A stretch of 64,000 bases of DNA from Leptospira abararensis (GCF_016918735.1 NZ_JAFFPR010000060.1:1-64000), one strand, 5' to 3'; positions 1 through 9,686 are shown, numbered from the stretch's first letter. Notes: generated by a model not told the origin, from the sequence alone. Program-made: numbers and translations.

Positions 1-534
1 CCGTGGCTCCGGACTTTATTTCCAGAAACGAGTCGGCATGTTCCAGGAAAACTAACAAATGCTTTGGGCTTTCAAACTAAAACAGGAGAGGTGGTTACAT
101 TTAGTCCGCTTATCTGTTATGAAGTGCTTTATCCTGATTTGGTTCGGCAAATGATGGAACATTCTCCTTCTGAATTCATTCTCAATCTCACTAATGATTC
201 TTGGTTTGAAAGCCAAACAGAAACCAGCCAACATGCGGGGGCAGGCAGACTTAGATCTATAGAATCAGGAAGGCCTGTGGTTCGAGTCGCGGTCACTGGA
301 CTAACGACGGCTTATGATCCATGGGGAAGAGAGATGATGGGAGAATTACAAACATTCCAAAAAGCCATTGGCTATTTGGATTTACCGACAGTATTAAAGG
401 AGAGAACCACTCCTTTTCTGCAATTTGGCGCAAGTCCCTGGCGAATCATGGCTGTTTTTCTTCTATTTTTTGTTTTTTTCCGCAGTCCACGTCGTATACT
501 TACTCATAAAATGAAAAATGAAATTGAAATTTAG
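1..534 (+). CDS. lnt: Apolipoprotein N-acyltransferase, C-terminal part
   Basis: Partial gene; the reading frame is open from base 1, so the start lies outside the window. The visible 177 residues match the end of the nitrilase-like periplasmic domain of Lnt, the inner-membrane enzyme that adds the third acyl chain to lipoproteins. The SPLICYEVLYP segment carries the presumed catalytic cysteine, followed by the conserved LTNDSWF block and an SIESGRPVVR block. A final hydrophobic segment (AVFLLFFVFF) is the last membrane helix, followed by a short basic tail. Family knowledge supports the role; the catalytic Glu and Lys lie upstream and cannot be seen. The next gene follows after 25 bases and may be cotranscribed. 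Confidence 0.9.
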   Translation, partial: PWLRTLFPETSRHVPGKLTNALGFQTKTGEVVTFSPLICYEVLYPDLVRQMMEHSPSEFILNLTNDSWFESQTETSQHAGAGRLRSIESGRPVVRVAVTGLTTAYDPWGREMMGELQTFQKAIGYLDLPTVLKERTTPFLQFGASPWRIMAVFLLFFVFFRSPRRILTHKMKNEIEI

Positions 535-559
535 GTAAGGAAAGAAAGGCTATTCTAAT

Positions 560-856
560 ATGGAATGGGAAAAAATACTTCGCGATGCAGTCAAAGAAAA
601 CTCAATTAAGGAATTGTATCTCCGAAAGGTACCTTCTTTAAAGACCTGCGAAGATTGGAATAAGGTCGTGGAAGTGGGCATGGTAGACCACAAAACGAAG
701 TATGCTTATTATAAAGGTGGGCTAGTTAAATACGGGGAAAGATTGTTCTTTGTAACTCAAGAGCGTTTGGATGCAGTCTCTCCCTTTCGCAAATGGGATT
801 TTAAAAACAAAATCAAGGTCACAGATCCAGAACTCACCGTCGGCGAAAAAAAGTAA
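560..856 (+). CDS. Hypothetical protein, 98 aa
   Basis: Small soluble protein of 98 residues that I do not recognise. It has no signal peptide or membrane segment, is rich in Lys and Glu and ends in a charged tail (TVGEKK). The start is ATG, with a purine-rich stretch (aaggaaagaaagg) about 10 bases upstream. It lies 25 bases after the end of lnt and just before a strong bidirectional terminator, so it is probably the last gene of the lnt transcript. No function is proposed. Confidence 0.7.
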   Translation: MEWEKILRDAVKENSIKELYLRKVPSLKTCEDWNKVVEVGMVDHKTKYAYYKGGLVKYGERLFFVTQERLDAVSPFRKWDFKNKIKVTDPELTVGEKK

Positions 857-885
857 GCCACGTTCTATCGAACTGGCTCGTATCT

Positions 886-917
886 AAAAAAAAGACCAAC
901 AGCTGTTGGTCTTTTTT
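886..917. terminator. Bidirectional rho-independent terminator
   Basis: A perfect inverted repeat, GACCAACA then TGTTGGTC with a 2-base centre (894-911), is flanked by an A-run on the left and a T-run on the right. It therefore ends transcription both of the forward 98-residue gene and of the reverse XPB-like gene that stops at 941. Confidence 0.9.
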
Positions 918-940
918 CATTTAAGAGATGTTTTTACAAA

Positions 941-2941
941 CTACCGATTCAATCGGATGATCATGTTCAATTTTTCTGCGATGGCTATCACTTCCATCAC
1001 CTTCGATTTCTCAATGATGATTCCCGTTGGACTCACTTCTTCCAATACAAACTTTTTTCCCTTAATTTGACCAAGGAGAAGTTCCATCACCTGTGAATCT
1101 TTGGTTCTGAGAAGAACCGAATCTTCGGTAATGGTTACGATTGGTAGGTTGTTACCCCAATCATCTAGCAAGAAGAGTAAGTTTTGTGCCAGCTCTGCTT
1201 TCGATGATTCACGAAGAAAATGAATAAATGTTTCTTTGTCGTAACCAAGTAGGATACCCAATTGGAAACTATCTTTCGTAAGTAAAAAAGTGTATACTCT
1301 GTCGTAATCTTTCAATTCGCAGAATGCCTTTAGCAAATGAATTCCATGTAAAGACACCCGATCAGGGAAAGCAATGATCGAGAAGTCTGGGTTAATGGTG
1401 ATTCCACCTTTTTCTGTTACCGTAACAAGTGCTTCATGGTTGAAGTAATGGGCACCGAGTTCAGAAAGGCTAAGATTTCGTTGTGGGTATTCCACTTCGA
1501 TGAGGCCAAAAAGTTGTAAGTAAAAAATAGCAGAGATGATCTCTTTTCGTAAATCAGCCAAATCTTCTTCATAAGTTTTGATTTGGAAGGTAGGGGAAAA
1601 AACCAGATGATCACGAATGATATGGGAAAAGATAACGGATGAGTTGATCTTTCCATGTGCCATAATGAGTTTTACAGTTTTATCCAAAATCCCCTTTTCA
1701 TAAAAAGGAACTTCGGTTGCCGTAAATACTTCCGCAGGATTGAGGCGACGAGTTCTTGCTTCATTGACTTCATGAATGACAAGTTTCATGATTTCAAAGA
1801 TATCTTTCTTTAGAAATTCATCTGTATCTTGAACAAGAATTACATTCTCACCTTTAATATCTACATAACCCAAAAGTTTTAAGATAGGGAGAATGAGTTC
1901 AATCTGATAAACCTGGCTCTTTTCAGGGAAAATTTCAATATCAGGAGATAAAAGTTCTGTTTCCGTTCTTTTATGATCTGCTTGTTTGATTTTTCCTGAT
2001 TTCGCAAGGTTCAAACCTTTACGTGAAATATAAGAAATAAGTTTTTTTACGTTTAAGAAAAAATCAAGACCATTGGCTGAAATTTTTTCCTGACGAACTC
2101 GAGTGCCTTTTTTTACCGGAGGTAAAATAGGAGAAAACTGTAAGTGGTCTAAAATTTCTTTCGGAATGACAATGACCCGAATGAATTTATCTTCTACATA
2201 ATATAAATCACGAACAAGATAAAGAGATGTTAGATGAGGAATGGTCTGTTCGAACCTACCTCGGTTCACAGTGATATAGTTGCGGATGGTATCCGCTTCA
2301 ATCACACCACCGTGTATATAAATTTGGTGAAGAACATCTTTGTCAAAATCAGAAAGTTCATCGATTAACTTTTGAAGGAATTCAACATCGAGAGCATTCT
2401 TTAAGAATGTTTCAATGTGTTCGCCTTTTTTAGCACCAACAACTTCTTTCCATTCCTCAGGAAGTTCCGCAAGAGTAGATTTGTGTAAAGCCTTCTCAAT
2501 CGAGAATTTAAACTTCTCACCTTTCGGATTTGTCTCTACCTTAATGAGTCTTAAGTATTCATCATAAGTATGATACTTGTCTAAATTGTTTGTTAGGCGT
2601 TCGCGATTTTTTCTTTGGTAAAGAAGGTAGTATTTGCGGAGAACATTTAGTTCCATCTCCACGTTGATAGGTGGAATGTTGACCTTTCTCGAAATTTCTC
2701 CGAGTGTCATCACCCCTTTGTTCTTTAAAATGGATGTTAGAATATTGACTTGTAAGGGGGTGAACTTTTCCAGGATCCCTTTTAGGTAAAACTCGTTCTG
2801 GAAAGTCTCCATGAGGCCCAAAATTGTCGATTTTTTGTCCTTTCCCGGGATCTTTTGGATGTTCCAAAGGCTTGCGATTTTTTTGATCTCGTTGAGATCG
2901 AGTTTCTCTAACTCTTGGTACAGGACAGTTTCTTGGCTCAT
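941..2941 (-). CDS. XPB/Ssl2-like helicase-associated domain protein
   Basis: A 666-residue soluble protein. The last ~170 residues ([10 protein letters not shown] block, [18 protein letters not shown] block, [11 protein letters not shown], and the ILRTKDS-like and GIIIE strands) resemble the XPB/Ssl2-like 'Helicase_C_3' domain, which elsewhere occurs with helicases or alone in proteins of unknown role. The N-terminal 150 residues look like repeated winged-helix folds ([17 protein letters not shown]... and [19 protein letters not shown]). No Walker A or DEAD/DEAH motif is visible, so it is not itself a helicase. Nucleic-acid binding is inferred. It is divergently transcribed from the ABC1-kinase operon across 115 bases containing inverted repeats. 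Confidence 0.75.
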   Translation of the reverse strand: MSQETVLYQELEKLDLNEIKKIASLWNIQKIPGKDKKSTILGLMETFQNEFYLKGILEKFTPLQVNILTSILKNKGVMTLGEISRKVNIPPINVEMELNVLRKYYLLYQRKNRERLTNNLDKYHTYDEYLRLIKVETNPKGEKFKFSIEKALHKSTLAELPEEWKEVVGAKKGEHIETFLKNALDVEFLQKLIDELSDFDKDVLHQIYIHGGVIEADTIRNYITVNRGRFEQTIPHLTSLYLVRDLYYVEDKFIRVIVIPKEILDHLQFSPILPPVKKGTRVRQEKISANGLDFFLNVKKLISYISRKGLNLAKSGKIKQADHKRTETELLSPDIEIFPEKSQVYQIELILPILKLLGYVDIKGENVILVQDTDEFLKKDIFEIMKLVIHEVNEARTRRLNPAEVFTATEVPFYEKGILDKTVKLIMAHGKINSSVIFSHIIRDHLVFSPTFQIKTYEEDLADLRKEIISAIFYLQLFGLIEVEYPQRNLSLSELGAHYFNHEALVTVTEKGGITINPDFSIIAFPDRVSLHGIHLLKAFCELKDYDRVYTFLLTKDSFQLGILLGYDKETFIHFLRESSKAELAQNLLFLLDDWGNNLPIVTITEDSVLLRTKDSQVMELLLGQIKGKKFVLEEVSPTGIIIEKSKVMEVIAIAEKLNMIIRLNR

Positions 2942-2963
2942 GGGTGCGATTTGATAAGTTTTT

Positions 2964-3048
2964 GTTTGAGACCTATTCCTGCAACTCTATTTCAATTGCA
3001 GAAGCGAAGGGGATTTTCTCGTTTCCAATCCCGATTTAGGTCTCAAAC
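2964..3048. promoter_or_regulatory. Divergent intergenic region with a 12-bp inverted repeat
   Basis: GTTTGAGACCTA (2964-2975) and its exact reverse complement TAGGTCTCAAAC (3037-3048) face each other across 61 bases between two divergent genes. A second, shorter repeat, CTGCAA / TTGCAG (2979-2984 and 2996-3001), lies inside. The arrangement could be a paired operator or mirrored promoter elements; the binding factor is unknown. Confidence 0.5.
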
Positions 3049-3056
3049 TAGGGCGT

Positions 3057-4355
3057 ATGGATTCCCTTTCTGACCTAGTTTCTTTTGGTTGGCAATCAAG
3101 CCTTCGAGTCGCTCATTCCAGTTTTGTGTTCACTTCCAAGGCAATTGGGATTCTCACCCAGCTGGCAAAGGGCAAACCCAATCATAGAGAAATTGCCATC
3201 ACCCTAAGAGAAGCATTTTCCAATCTCGGAGCCACCTACATCAAATTAGGTCAATTCATTGCCAGTGCCCCTTCTCTCTTCCCCAAGGAATACGTAGAGG
3301 AAATGCAGGCCTGTTTGGACTCCGTTCGCCCCGTGGCTTTTAGGGATATTCGTTCCTCCGTAGAACGGGAATTGGGTGGAAAATTAGAATCGTTATTCCA
3401 TAGTTTCGAAGAATCTCCCCTAGCCTCAGCTTCCATTGCTCAGGTCCATGCGGCCGTAACAAAAGAAGGCCTTGATGTGGTTGTCAAAGTCCAAAGGCCA
3501 GATGTCCACCTAACTTTAAAAACCGACATGCAGATCTTAGGAATCTTAACAAAAATTTTAGAGTTCATTGCCCCTGAATTTAAAAAATCCGGACTCACTG
3601 CTATGTTTGATGAGTTCCAAATTTCTATCTTACAAGAAATCGATTTTATTCAAGAAGCAAAGAATATCGAAGAGTTTGAAGAATATTTATTACGAGTAAA
3701 AGAATCAAGGGCTAGAGTTCCAAGAGTTTACCATACTCTTTCCTCTAAAAAAGTTTTAACCATGGAACGATTCTATGGTGTACCAATTACTGATGAAGCT
3801 GGACTTCGCAAGTTTACAAACAATCCAAGGAAGGTTTTAAGTGATGCCTTAGAAATTTGGTTCTCTTCTTTATCCAACCAAGGTTTTTTTCATGCAGATG
3901 TACATGCAGGGAATTTAATGATCCTAAAAGATGGAACCATAGGTTTTATCGATTTTGGAATTGTAGGAAGGATCTCTCCCAAAATATGGAAGGGGCTTAT
4001 GTTATTTACCCAAGGGATTGGAATTGGTGAACCTACGTTAGTTGCACAAGGACTGGTTGAAATGGATTCTACTGATAGCGGGGTGAATCCTACAGTATTA
4101 GCGAAAGAATTAGATTCAGTTTTTAATGAATTAGAATCAGTCTATGTACATTTAGCCGACAATGAGATGTTTGACGAATCTAGGGTCAACCGAATCATGT
4201 ATGACATGAAGGAAATTGCCGAAAAAAATGGATTAAAAATTCCTAGAGAATTTGCACTTCTCATGAAACAAATGTTATACTTTGATCGTTACGTAAAATC
4301 GATGGCTCCCGAAATCAATCTATTCCGCGACTCACAGAAATTTGCAATCTCCTAA
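3057..4355 (+). CDS. ABC1/AarF/UbiB-family atypical kinase
   Basis: A 432-residue member of the ABC1 (UbiB/COQ8-like) family of atypical kinases, which in other organisms act on isoprenoid quinone synthesis or membrane lipid homeostasis. Signature motifs are visible: the KxGQ motif in YIKLGQFIASAPSLFP, the alanine-rich loop SASIAQVHAA, the nucleotide-binding lysine in VVVKVQRP, and the catalytic and metal segments HADVHAGNLM and IGFIDFGIVG. Unlike E. coli UbiB there is no clear C-terminal pair of membrane helices. The ATG at 3057 is preceded by AGGG. It lies 9 bases before feoA and forms a forward operon with feoA-feoB. The link to iron uptake is positional only. Confidence 0.85.
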   Translation: MDSLSDLVSFGWQSSLRVAHSSFVFTSKAIGILTQLAKGKPNHREIAITLREAFSNLGATYIKLGQFIASAPSLFPKEYVEEMQACLDSVRPVAFRDIRSSVERELGGKLESLFHSFEESPLASASIAQVHAAVTKEGLDVVVKVQRPDVHLTLKTDMQILGILTKILEFIAPEFKKSGLTAMFDEFQISILQEIDFIQEAKNIEEFEEYLLRVKESRARVPRVYHTLSSKKVLTMERFYGVPITDEAGLRKFTNNPRKVLSDALEIWFSSLSNQGFFHADVHAGNLMILKDGTIGFIDFGIVGRISPKIWKGLMLFTQGIGIGEPTLVAQGLVEMDSTDSGVNPTVLAKELDSVFNELESVYVHLADNEMFDESRVNRIMYDMKEIAEKNGLKIPREFALLMKQMLYFDRYVKSMAPEINLFRDSQKFAIS

Positions 4356-4364
4356 GCGAAATCC

Positions 4365-4598
4365 ATGACAATACAAGATTTAAAAATTGGAGAAACGGCA
4401 GAGATCGTTTCTTTGGATTCCAAACAACTTCCAAAACCTATGTTGACAGAGTTATTGGAACTTGGATTTTTTCCCGGTGCCGAAATCACACTCAAACACA
4501 AATCATTATTGCTTGGAAAAATGATCTGTACTTTGAGTGGAACCACCATTGCCTTACGAATCCATGATGGAAATGCAATAGAAATCAAATTAAAATAA
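4365..4598 (+). CDS. feoA: Ferrous iron transport protein A
   Basis: A 77-residue SH3-like FeoA protein, the small cytoplasmic partner of the FeoB ferrous iron transporter. The typical order is seen: an N-terminal 'L..G..A.I' strand, LLELGFFPGAEITLKHK, and a final LRIHDGNAIEIK strand resembling the usual 'iALrl..a..I.V' ending. The ATG lies 9 bases after the upstream kinase gene, and the stop is 2 bases before feoB, so translation is likely coupled. Confidence 0.92.
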   Translation: MTIQDLKIGETAEIVSLDSKQLPKPMLTELLELGFFPGAEITLKHKSLLLGKMICTLSGTTIALRIHDGNAIEIKLK

Positions 4599-4600
4599 AC

Positions 4601-6670
4601 ATGAAAGAAAACCGAATTTATTTAGTTGGAAATCCCAATTGTGGGAAATCAACACTCTTCAACCAACTCACTGGCCTAAAACAAAAAACAGGAAATTTCA
4701 GCGGAGTCACTGTAGAAAAACGAGAAGGAATCCTTACCTTGGAAGAATCCGAATGGATCATTACCGACTTACCGGGTACATATGGTCTTGGTGGGATTGC
4801 AGAAGACAAAAAAATCGCCTACGAAGTATTACTTTCTAGAAAACCAGAAGAACAAGTCATTTACGTTTTGGATGCCTTAAACTTAGAGCGGGGACTTCAG
4901 TTTTTACTTCAAATCATTGATATGGGAGTTCCCACTGTTGTGGTCCTTACCATGAAAGATGTGCTCGAAAAAAAAAGAATCCAACTGAATTTAGAAAAAC
5001 TAAAAAAATCCATTGGACTCGAGTTTATTTTGGTAAATGCAAAATCAGGAGAAGGAATCGATAGCTTAAAAGAGGTTCTTAAAAACCCAAATGCTTTTCA
5101 AAAACGTCCTCGTTTATGGACTTGGGGAACAAAAGAAGAATCCTTTTTAACTACCGCGAAACAAAAACTCGGAATTACGAATAACGAAGCCGAATTCTTT
5201 TTATCACAATCTCTAAAATATCTGAACAAAGATCCACATTTGAGTGAAGAACGTTACTTCACCAAGTTTCCCGAAGAAACCAAAGATTGGTTACGATCTG
5301 TCGTAGAGGGAAAAGGATTTTCTTTTTATTACCAAGAGGAAATGATCTATCGATCTTTTTTTATTAAAAAAGTTTTGGCTGATGTGATTACTTATCCTAA
5401 ATCCCTTCCTGGTAGTTGGGAAGAAAAGTTGGACCGAATCTTATTACATCCTGTCCTTGGGTTTGGTTGTTTTTTTCTTTTGATGGGAGCTCTTTTCCAG
5501 AGTTTATTTAGTTTTGCCGAACTCCCGATGGATTTAATTGAATCAGGGATCGCATCCTTACAATCGTTTGTGGAATCTTTTTTAAGCGAAGGCCTCTTAA
5601 GATCGTTAGTAACCGAAGGAATTATTGGCGGTGTGGGAAGTGTGATTGTTTTTATTCCTCAGATTGCTCTACTTTTTTTATTCATAGGAATTTTAGAAGA
5701 ATCTGGGTATTTAGCACGTGCTAGTTTTTTAATGGATCGTATCATGGGGAAATTTGGCCTCTCTGGAAAATCTTTTATCCCCCTACTCTCTTCTGCAGCT
5801 TGTGCTGTTCCGGCCATCCTTGGAACAAGGACCATCGAAAACAAATCCGATCGTTTTACAACAATTATGGTGTCACCACTCGTAATGTGTTCTGCAAGAT
5901 ATCCAGTTTATATTCTAATTGTGGGAACAGTTTTTAGTTTTCCTCCCGTTTTTGGTATATTTAATATCCAGGGATTTGTTTTGTTCTCCATGTTTTTTTT
6001 AGGAATGGTGACTAGCTTTGGTTTTGCTTTACTCTTTCGTAAAACAGTGTTTAAAGAAGATGCATCTTATTTTGTGATGGAACTGCCACGATACAACGTG
6101 CCTTCTCTAAAAAGTTTATTTCATACAGTGTATGGGAAGGTGAAATCCTTTTTATCGACTGCAGGTCAGATCATCCTCTATATTTCTGTCCTTCTTTGGT
6201 TTTTAAGCCACTTCCCTGCAGAATATAAAAATAACGAATGGAAAACCAGTCCCATTGAAAGTTCTTATATTGGAACAATAGGAAAAGTAATGGAACCCGC
6301 CATTGAACCACTTGGTTTTGATTGGAAAATAGGGATTTCAATTATTACATCCTTTGCTGCAAGAGAAGTAATGGTCTCCACCTTAGCCGTATTATATGGT
6401 TCTGAAGAGAACGAAGAAGATGAATCTTTACGTTCCACACTTCGTACAGAAACAAGGGCAGATGGAACTCTTGTTTGGACACCACTTTCTGGACTATCAC
6501 TTTTAGTATTTTTTGCATTTGCGAGCCAATGTATGTCAACTCTTGCTGTAACCAAAAAGGAAACAGGAACTATCTTTTGGCCGATCGTGCAGTTTTTATA
6601 TATGACAATCCTTGCGATTAGCGTATCCTTTCTCATTTTCCAATTGGGAAAAATTTTAGGATTTTCTTAA
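4601..6670 (+). CDS. feoB: Ferrous iron transporter FeoB
   Basis: A 689-residue inner-membrane Fe(II) transporter with an N-terminal G domain. GNPNCGKST (residues 10-18) is the P-loop, the G2/Switch I area is NFSGVTVE, DLPGTYGL is G3 and TMKD is the G4 equivalent. A helical linker spans residues ~175-280. From ~285 onward come the transmembrane helices with the two Gate-like repeats, including PLLSSAACAVPAILGTRTI and SFAAREVMVSTLAVLYG. Full length for the family (no separate FeoC seen). It follows feoA by 2 bases. A possible Fur-type regulator or box was not recognised. Confidence 0.95.
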   Translation: MKENRIYLVGNPNCGKSTLFNQLTGLKQKTGNFSGVTVEKREGILTLEESEWIITDLPGTYGLGGIAEDKKIAYEVLLSRKPEEQVIYVLDALNLERGLQFLLQIIDMGVPTVVVLTMKDVLEKKRIQLNLEKLKKSIGLEFILVNAKSGEGIDSLKEVLKNPNAFQKRPRLWTWGTKEESFLTTAKQKLGITNNEAEFFLSQSLKYLNKDPHLSEERYFTKFPEETKDWLRSVVEGKGFSFYYQEEMIYRSFFIKKVLADVITYPKSLPGSWEEKLDRILLHPVLGFGCFFLLMGALFQSLFSFAELPMDLIESGIASLQSFVESFLSEGLLRSLVTEGIIGGVGSVIVFIPQIALLFLFIGILEESGYLARASFLMDRIMGKFGLSGKSFIPLLSSAACAVPAILGTRTIENKSDRFTTIMVSPLVMCSARYPVYILIVGTVFSFPPVFGIFNIQGFVLFSMFFLGMVTSFGFALLFRKTVFKEDASYFVMELPRYNVPSLKSLFHTVYGKVKSFLSTAGQIILYISVLLWFLSHFPAEYKNNEWKTSPIESSYIGTIGKVMEPAIEPLGFDWKIGISIITSFAAREVMVSTLAVLYGSEENEEDESLRSTLRTETRADGTLVWTPLSGLSLLVFFAFASQCMSTLAVTKKETGTIFWPIVQFLYMTILAISVSFLIFQLGKILGFS

Positions 6671-6700
6671 TTTGCCGACAATGAAGGAAACGAGGACAAC

Positions 6701-7693
6701 TTGGATTTTAAAATTGGCACAACAACTCTAACTAGAAAGTCAGAACCATATTTGGTTGCTGAAATCGGCCTTAATCACAATGCCGATATGGAAATTGGGA
6801 AACGAACCATCGCCAAAGCAAAAGAGTCTGGAGCTCATGCAGTCAAATTCCAAACCTACAGGACGGAAGAGTTTATTGATCCGTCCAATCCCGATGTGAA
6901 GTTTCTTTTTGATATATTTAAACAATATGAATTAAGTGAAAGTCAACATCGAGAATTTCAAAAAACGGCCCTCGATTTAGGACTCGATTTTTTTTCTACT
7001 CCACTTTGCGAGTCCGCAGTAGACTTGTTATGTGGAATGAATGTTCCTGTTCTAAAAATTGCGTCTGGTGATATTGTCAATCTCCCCTTACTCAAAAAAT
7101 CGGTCCAATCGGGAAAACCCCTCATTGTATCCACGGGGGCGGCTTTACCAGAAGAAGTAACAAGAGCCATTTCGTTTTTACAAAACAACCAAACAGAAGT
7201 TTGTTTACTTCATTGTGTTTCGATGTATCCCACTCCCCTAAATAAAGTGAACCTTCAGTCCATTCCCTTTTACTTAGATACAACAGACTATGTGGTGGGA
7301 TTTAGTGACCACTCGGATGGAACTTTGGCATCCTCTGTCGCTTGTGGTTTGGGGGCCGTTGTTTTTGAGAAACATTTCACCTTAGATCGGAATTTAGAAG
7401 GGCCGGATCATGGAATTTCGATGGATCCAAACATGTTTTCTAAGCTTGCCAATGACTTAAAACAAAGTTTTGAAATGGGTGGGAAGTATGGAAAAAATAC
7501 ACATCCAGAAGAAACGGGTGGTTGGTTCTATGGAAGAAGGTCTTTATACAAAAAAGGAAATTCAGTTCTTAGTCTTAGGCCTGCGCTACATACAAAAGAC
7601 AAAAATGTTTTGGATTCTTGGGAGATAGAGAGAGTGGGAGATCCTTCTGGACTCCCAGAAGGACCGGTTCGATTATCACCTACTTCCAAGTAG
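6701..7693 (+). CDS. NeuB-like N-acetylneuraminate/related sialic acid synthase
   Basis: A 330-residue member of the NeuB family, which condenses phosphoenolpyruvate with an N-acyl-hexosamine to form nonulosonic (sialic-type) acids. The TIM barrel is intact: VAEIGLNHNAD, AVKFQTYRTEEF, FFSTPLCESAVDLL, VLKIASGDIVNLPLL, VGFSDHSDGT and EKHFTLDRNLEGPDHGISMDP. After GRRSLY the usual C-terminal antifreeze-like (SAF) domain is short and degenerate. The start is TTG at 6701 with aaggaaacgagg just upstream; the ATG at 6681 is out of frame. No other nonulosonate genes lie nearby, so the exact product (Neu5Ac, legionaminate, pseudaminate) is undecided. Confidence 0.85.
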   Translation: MDFKIGTTTLTRKSEPYLVAEIGLNHNADMEIGKRTIAKAKESGAHAVKFQTYRTEEFIDPSNPDVKFLFDIFKQYELSESQHREFQKTALDLGLDFFSTPLCESAVDLLCGMNVPVLKIASGDIVNLPLLKKSVQSGKPLIVSTGAALPEEVTRAISFLQNNQTEVCLLHCVSMYPTPLNKVNLQSIPFYLDTTDYVVGFSDHSDGTLASSVACGLGAVVFEKHFTLDRNLEGPDHGISMDPNMFSKLANDLKQSFEMGGKYGKNTHPEETGGWFYGRRSLYKKGNSVLSLRPALHTKDKNVLDSWEIERVGDPSGLPEGPVRLSPTSK

Positions 7694-7700
7694 GTGATAA
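7673..7700. terminator. Hairpin between convergent genes
   Basis: A perfect 13-bp inverted repeat, TTATCACCTACTT then AAGTAGGTGATAA with a 2-base loop. It overlaps the NeuB-like stop codon and lies just outside the end of the reverse VKOR-DsbA gene. It has no long T-run, so it may act as a weak bidirectional terminator or an RNA 3' end stabiliser. Confidence 0.6.
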
Positions 7701-7706
7701 AACAAT

Positions 7707-8942
7707 TTACATCTTTTGGATGATTTGTTCCAGAAGTGTCTTTAAAAAGATTGGATTTGGTGTTCCACTTTCTATTTTCCTATCATTGATGTAGAGGGAA
7801 GGAGTGGATTGAATGTTCAATTTTTCTGCTTCATCAATTTCTGCGTTCAATTGATTCTGTGCTTCTTTCGAAGCCATACATACCTTCAAAGAATTAACAT
7901 TAAGGCCAATCGCATTTGCTAAATTCACAACACTAGATCCAGAGTGTGCGACACCCTTTTCTAAATTATCATAAAGCCCACGATACATTGGCTCAAACTT
8001 TCCTTGTTTGTCTGCACAAATTGCGGCAATGGCTGCCACACAAGAAGATGCATCAGGTCTTGGTTGTTGCATCAGACGGTTACAAGTTCCATCGAGCGGG
8101 AAGTTCTTATAAACCACCCGAACCATTCCATCGTATTCAGAAAGGACTGTATGTAAAATATGGCTTGTATGTAAACAATGCCCACAGTTGTAGTCTGCAT
8201 ATTTAACAATTGTTATGGGAGCATCTTTTTTACCAATAAACGGGGACCCTGCTACTTGAATTCCGAGAGTTGGCTCTTGGAAGTAAGTTGCGATTTTAGA
8301 TTGGATTTCTTTTGAATCCATTCCTTTTGAAGTCGCTAAAGTATTCGAGTTGGATCCACTCACCCACATTTTGCTTGTAGCATATCCCAAAGAAAAACTG
8401 AAAAAATAAACGAGACCGAAAGTAGTGATTCCTTCTTTGATTGCCACAGGGAAGTTGAATGTTGGTTTTCCTTCTGTTTTCCAAAGGAGGTATAAAATAC
8501 CAAGAAGGAAAATGGTCACTATATAAGTTACAAAACAAAGTTGGCAAATCGTTCCGATGATTCCCACAGAAATGCCAAACAGAACCAAATCAAAAATTAG
8601 TCCCAAAGCCAGAACAGGAAAGAGGAGAGAAATCATTTTTGAAACTTCCTCGTTTGATTTTGCTCTGATGATCAAAAAGAAAGAATAGGTAAGTAATCCA
8701 TAAAACCCAAACCCAAGTAAGGCGATTGGAACATTCCCCAAAAAAGGGACTCCTGGAATTGCCGAATAAGAACTCTCTGCAACTTTTAAACAAGAGTCTC
8801 CTCCACCTAATGCAGAACATGCGGAATTGGCTATGTTTTCTGATCCAAGGCCAAAGTATTCGATTGCCAATAGGAAAGAGACAATGAGTCCAATGACTCC
8901 ACCGATCACTCCTGCTAATGCTAAATTCTTACGATTCATCAA
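7707..8942 (-). CDS. VKOR-DsbA fusion disulfide-forming protein
   Basis: A 411-residue fusion. Residues ~1-185 are a vitamin K epoxide reductase homologue with several membrane helices, the loop cysteines C42 and C51, and the active-site C133-Q-L-C136. Residues ~225-411 are a periplasmic DsbA/thioredoxin-like domain with C253-G-H-C256 and a cis-Pro segment (STPSLYIND). By family knowledge the VKOR half passes electrons from the thiol oxidase to quinone, replacing DsbB. Extra cysteines (NRC-like TCNRL, SSCVAAIAAIC, KVCM) occur in the helical insertion. Its start overlaps the hisA stop by 4 bases, so it is cotranscribed with his genes. Confidence 0.9.
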   Translation of the reverse strand: MMNRKNLALAGVIGGVIGLIVSFLLAIEYFGLGSENIANSACSALGGGDSCLKVAESSYSAIPGVPFLGNVPIALLGFGFYGLLTYSFFLIIRAKSNEEVSKMISLLFPVLALGLIFDLVLFGISVGIIGTICQLCFVTYIVTIFLLGILYLLWKTEGKPTFNFPVAIKEGITTFGLVYFFSFSLGYATSKMWVSGSNSNTLATSKGMDSKEIQSKIATYFQEPTLGIQVAGSPFIGKKDAPITIVKYADYNCGHCLHTSHILHTVLSEYDGMVRVVYKNFPLDGTCNRLMQQPRPDASSCVAAIAAICADKQGKFEPMYRGLYDNLEKGVAHSGSSVVNLANAIGLNVNSLKVCMASKEAQNQLNAEIDEAEKLNIQSTPSLYINDRKIESGTPNPIFLKTLLEQIIQKM

Positions 8943-9685
8943 TTTTCATTCCTCTTCTTACTTAGAATCCTGATACTTTCTTTTAGGTCTAATTTTCCTT
9001 CATAAATGGCCTTTCCAGTGATGGCTCCAAAGAGCTTACCCCCTGAGGTTTCATACAAATCTACTAAATCCTGTGTTGAGGAGACCCCACCCGATGCCAC
9101 AAGTTGCAAATCGGGAAACAGGGACAACAACTCCAAATACACAGCAATGTTTGGTCCTGCCATCATCCCATCTTTGGCTATGTCAGTAAAGATCACATGG
9201 CGGATCCCCATTCCATACATCGACTTTAAAAATTCAGTGTATTTGATTCCAGAGTTGGTTTCCCAACCTTTGGTTCGGACAAGTCCGTCTTTGGCATCCA
9301 CACCGATCACAATGCGATCCGGGCCATAACTTCTTAAGCCCTCTTCCACAACTTTTGGATCTTCTATAGCGACGGTTCCCAAAATAAATCGAGAGACCCC
9401 AAGTCCATCATAGAATTTCATATTTTCTAAAGAACGAATCCCGCCACCTAACTCTAGTTCCACAGAGCATTTGTCTTTGATTTTACGGATGGCTTTCTCA
9501 TTTTCCGACTTACCGGTTTTGGCTGCGTTTAAGTCCACGATGTGGATCAGAGTGGCACCTTGTTCTTCAAATACTTGGATCATCTTCTCGGGTTCAGAAG
9601 AATACACCGTTTTTTTGGAATAATCCCCTTGGAGTAAACGGACAGCTTCGTTATCTAAAAGATCTATAGCAGGTAATACTAACAT
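8939..9685 (-). CDS. hisA: ProFAR isomerase HisA
   Basis: A 248-residue (beta/alpha)8 enzyme that isomerises the ProFAR aminoaldose to PRFAR in histidine synthesis. D8 in LPAIDLL is the catalytic acid/base residue. The VDLNAAKTG, ELGGGIRSLENM, IVIGVDAKDG, IFTDIAKDGMMAGPN (second catalytic Asp) and VASGGVSSTQDL phosphate-binding segments are all present. Length is normal. It is separated from hisH by 1 base and overlaps the VKOR-DsbA start by 4 bases, giving a tight operon. Confidence 0.96.
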   Translation of the reverse strand: MLVLPAIDLLDNEAVRLLQGDYSKKTVYSSEPEKMIQVFEEQGATLIHIVDLNAAKTGKSENEKAIRKIKDKCSVELELGGGIRSLENMKFYDGLGVSRFILGTVAIEDPKVVEEGLRSYGPDRIVIGVDAKDGLVRTKGWETNSGIKYTEFLKSMYGMGIRHVIFTDIAKDGMMAGPNIAVYLELLSLFPDLQLVASGGVSSTQDLVDLYETSGGKLFGAITGKAIYEGKLDLKESIRILSKKRNEN

Positions 9686-9686
9686 A

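Noticed and set aside
321..509. Short forward ORF inside the lnt coding region.
   Set aside because: It lies in another frame of a recognisable enzyme and has no family features.
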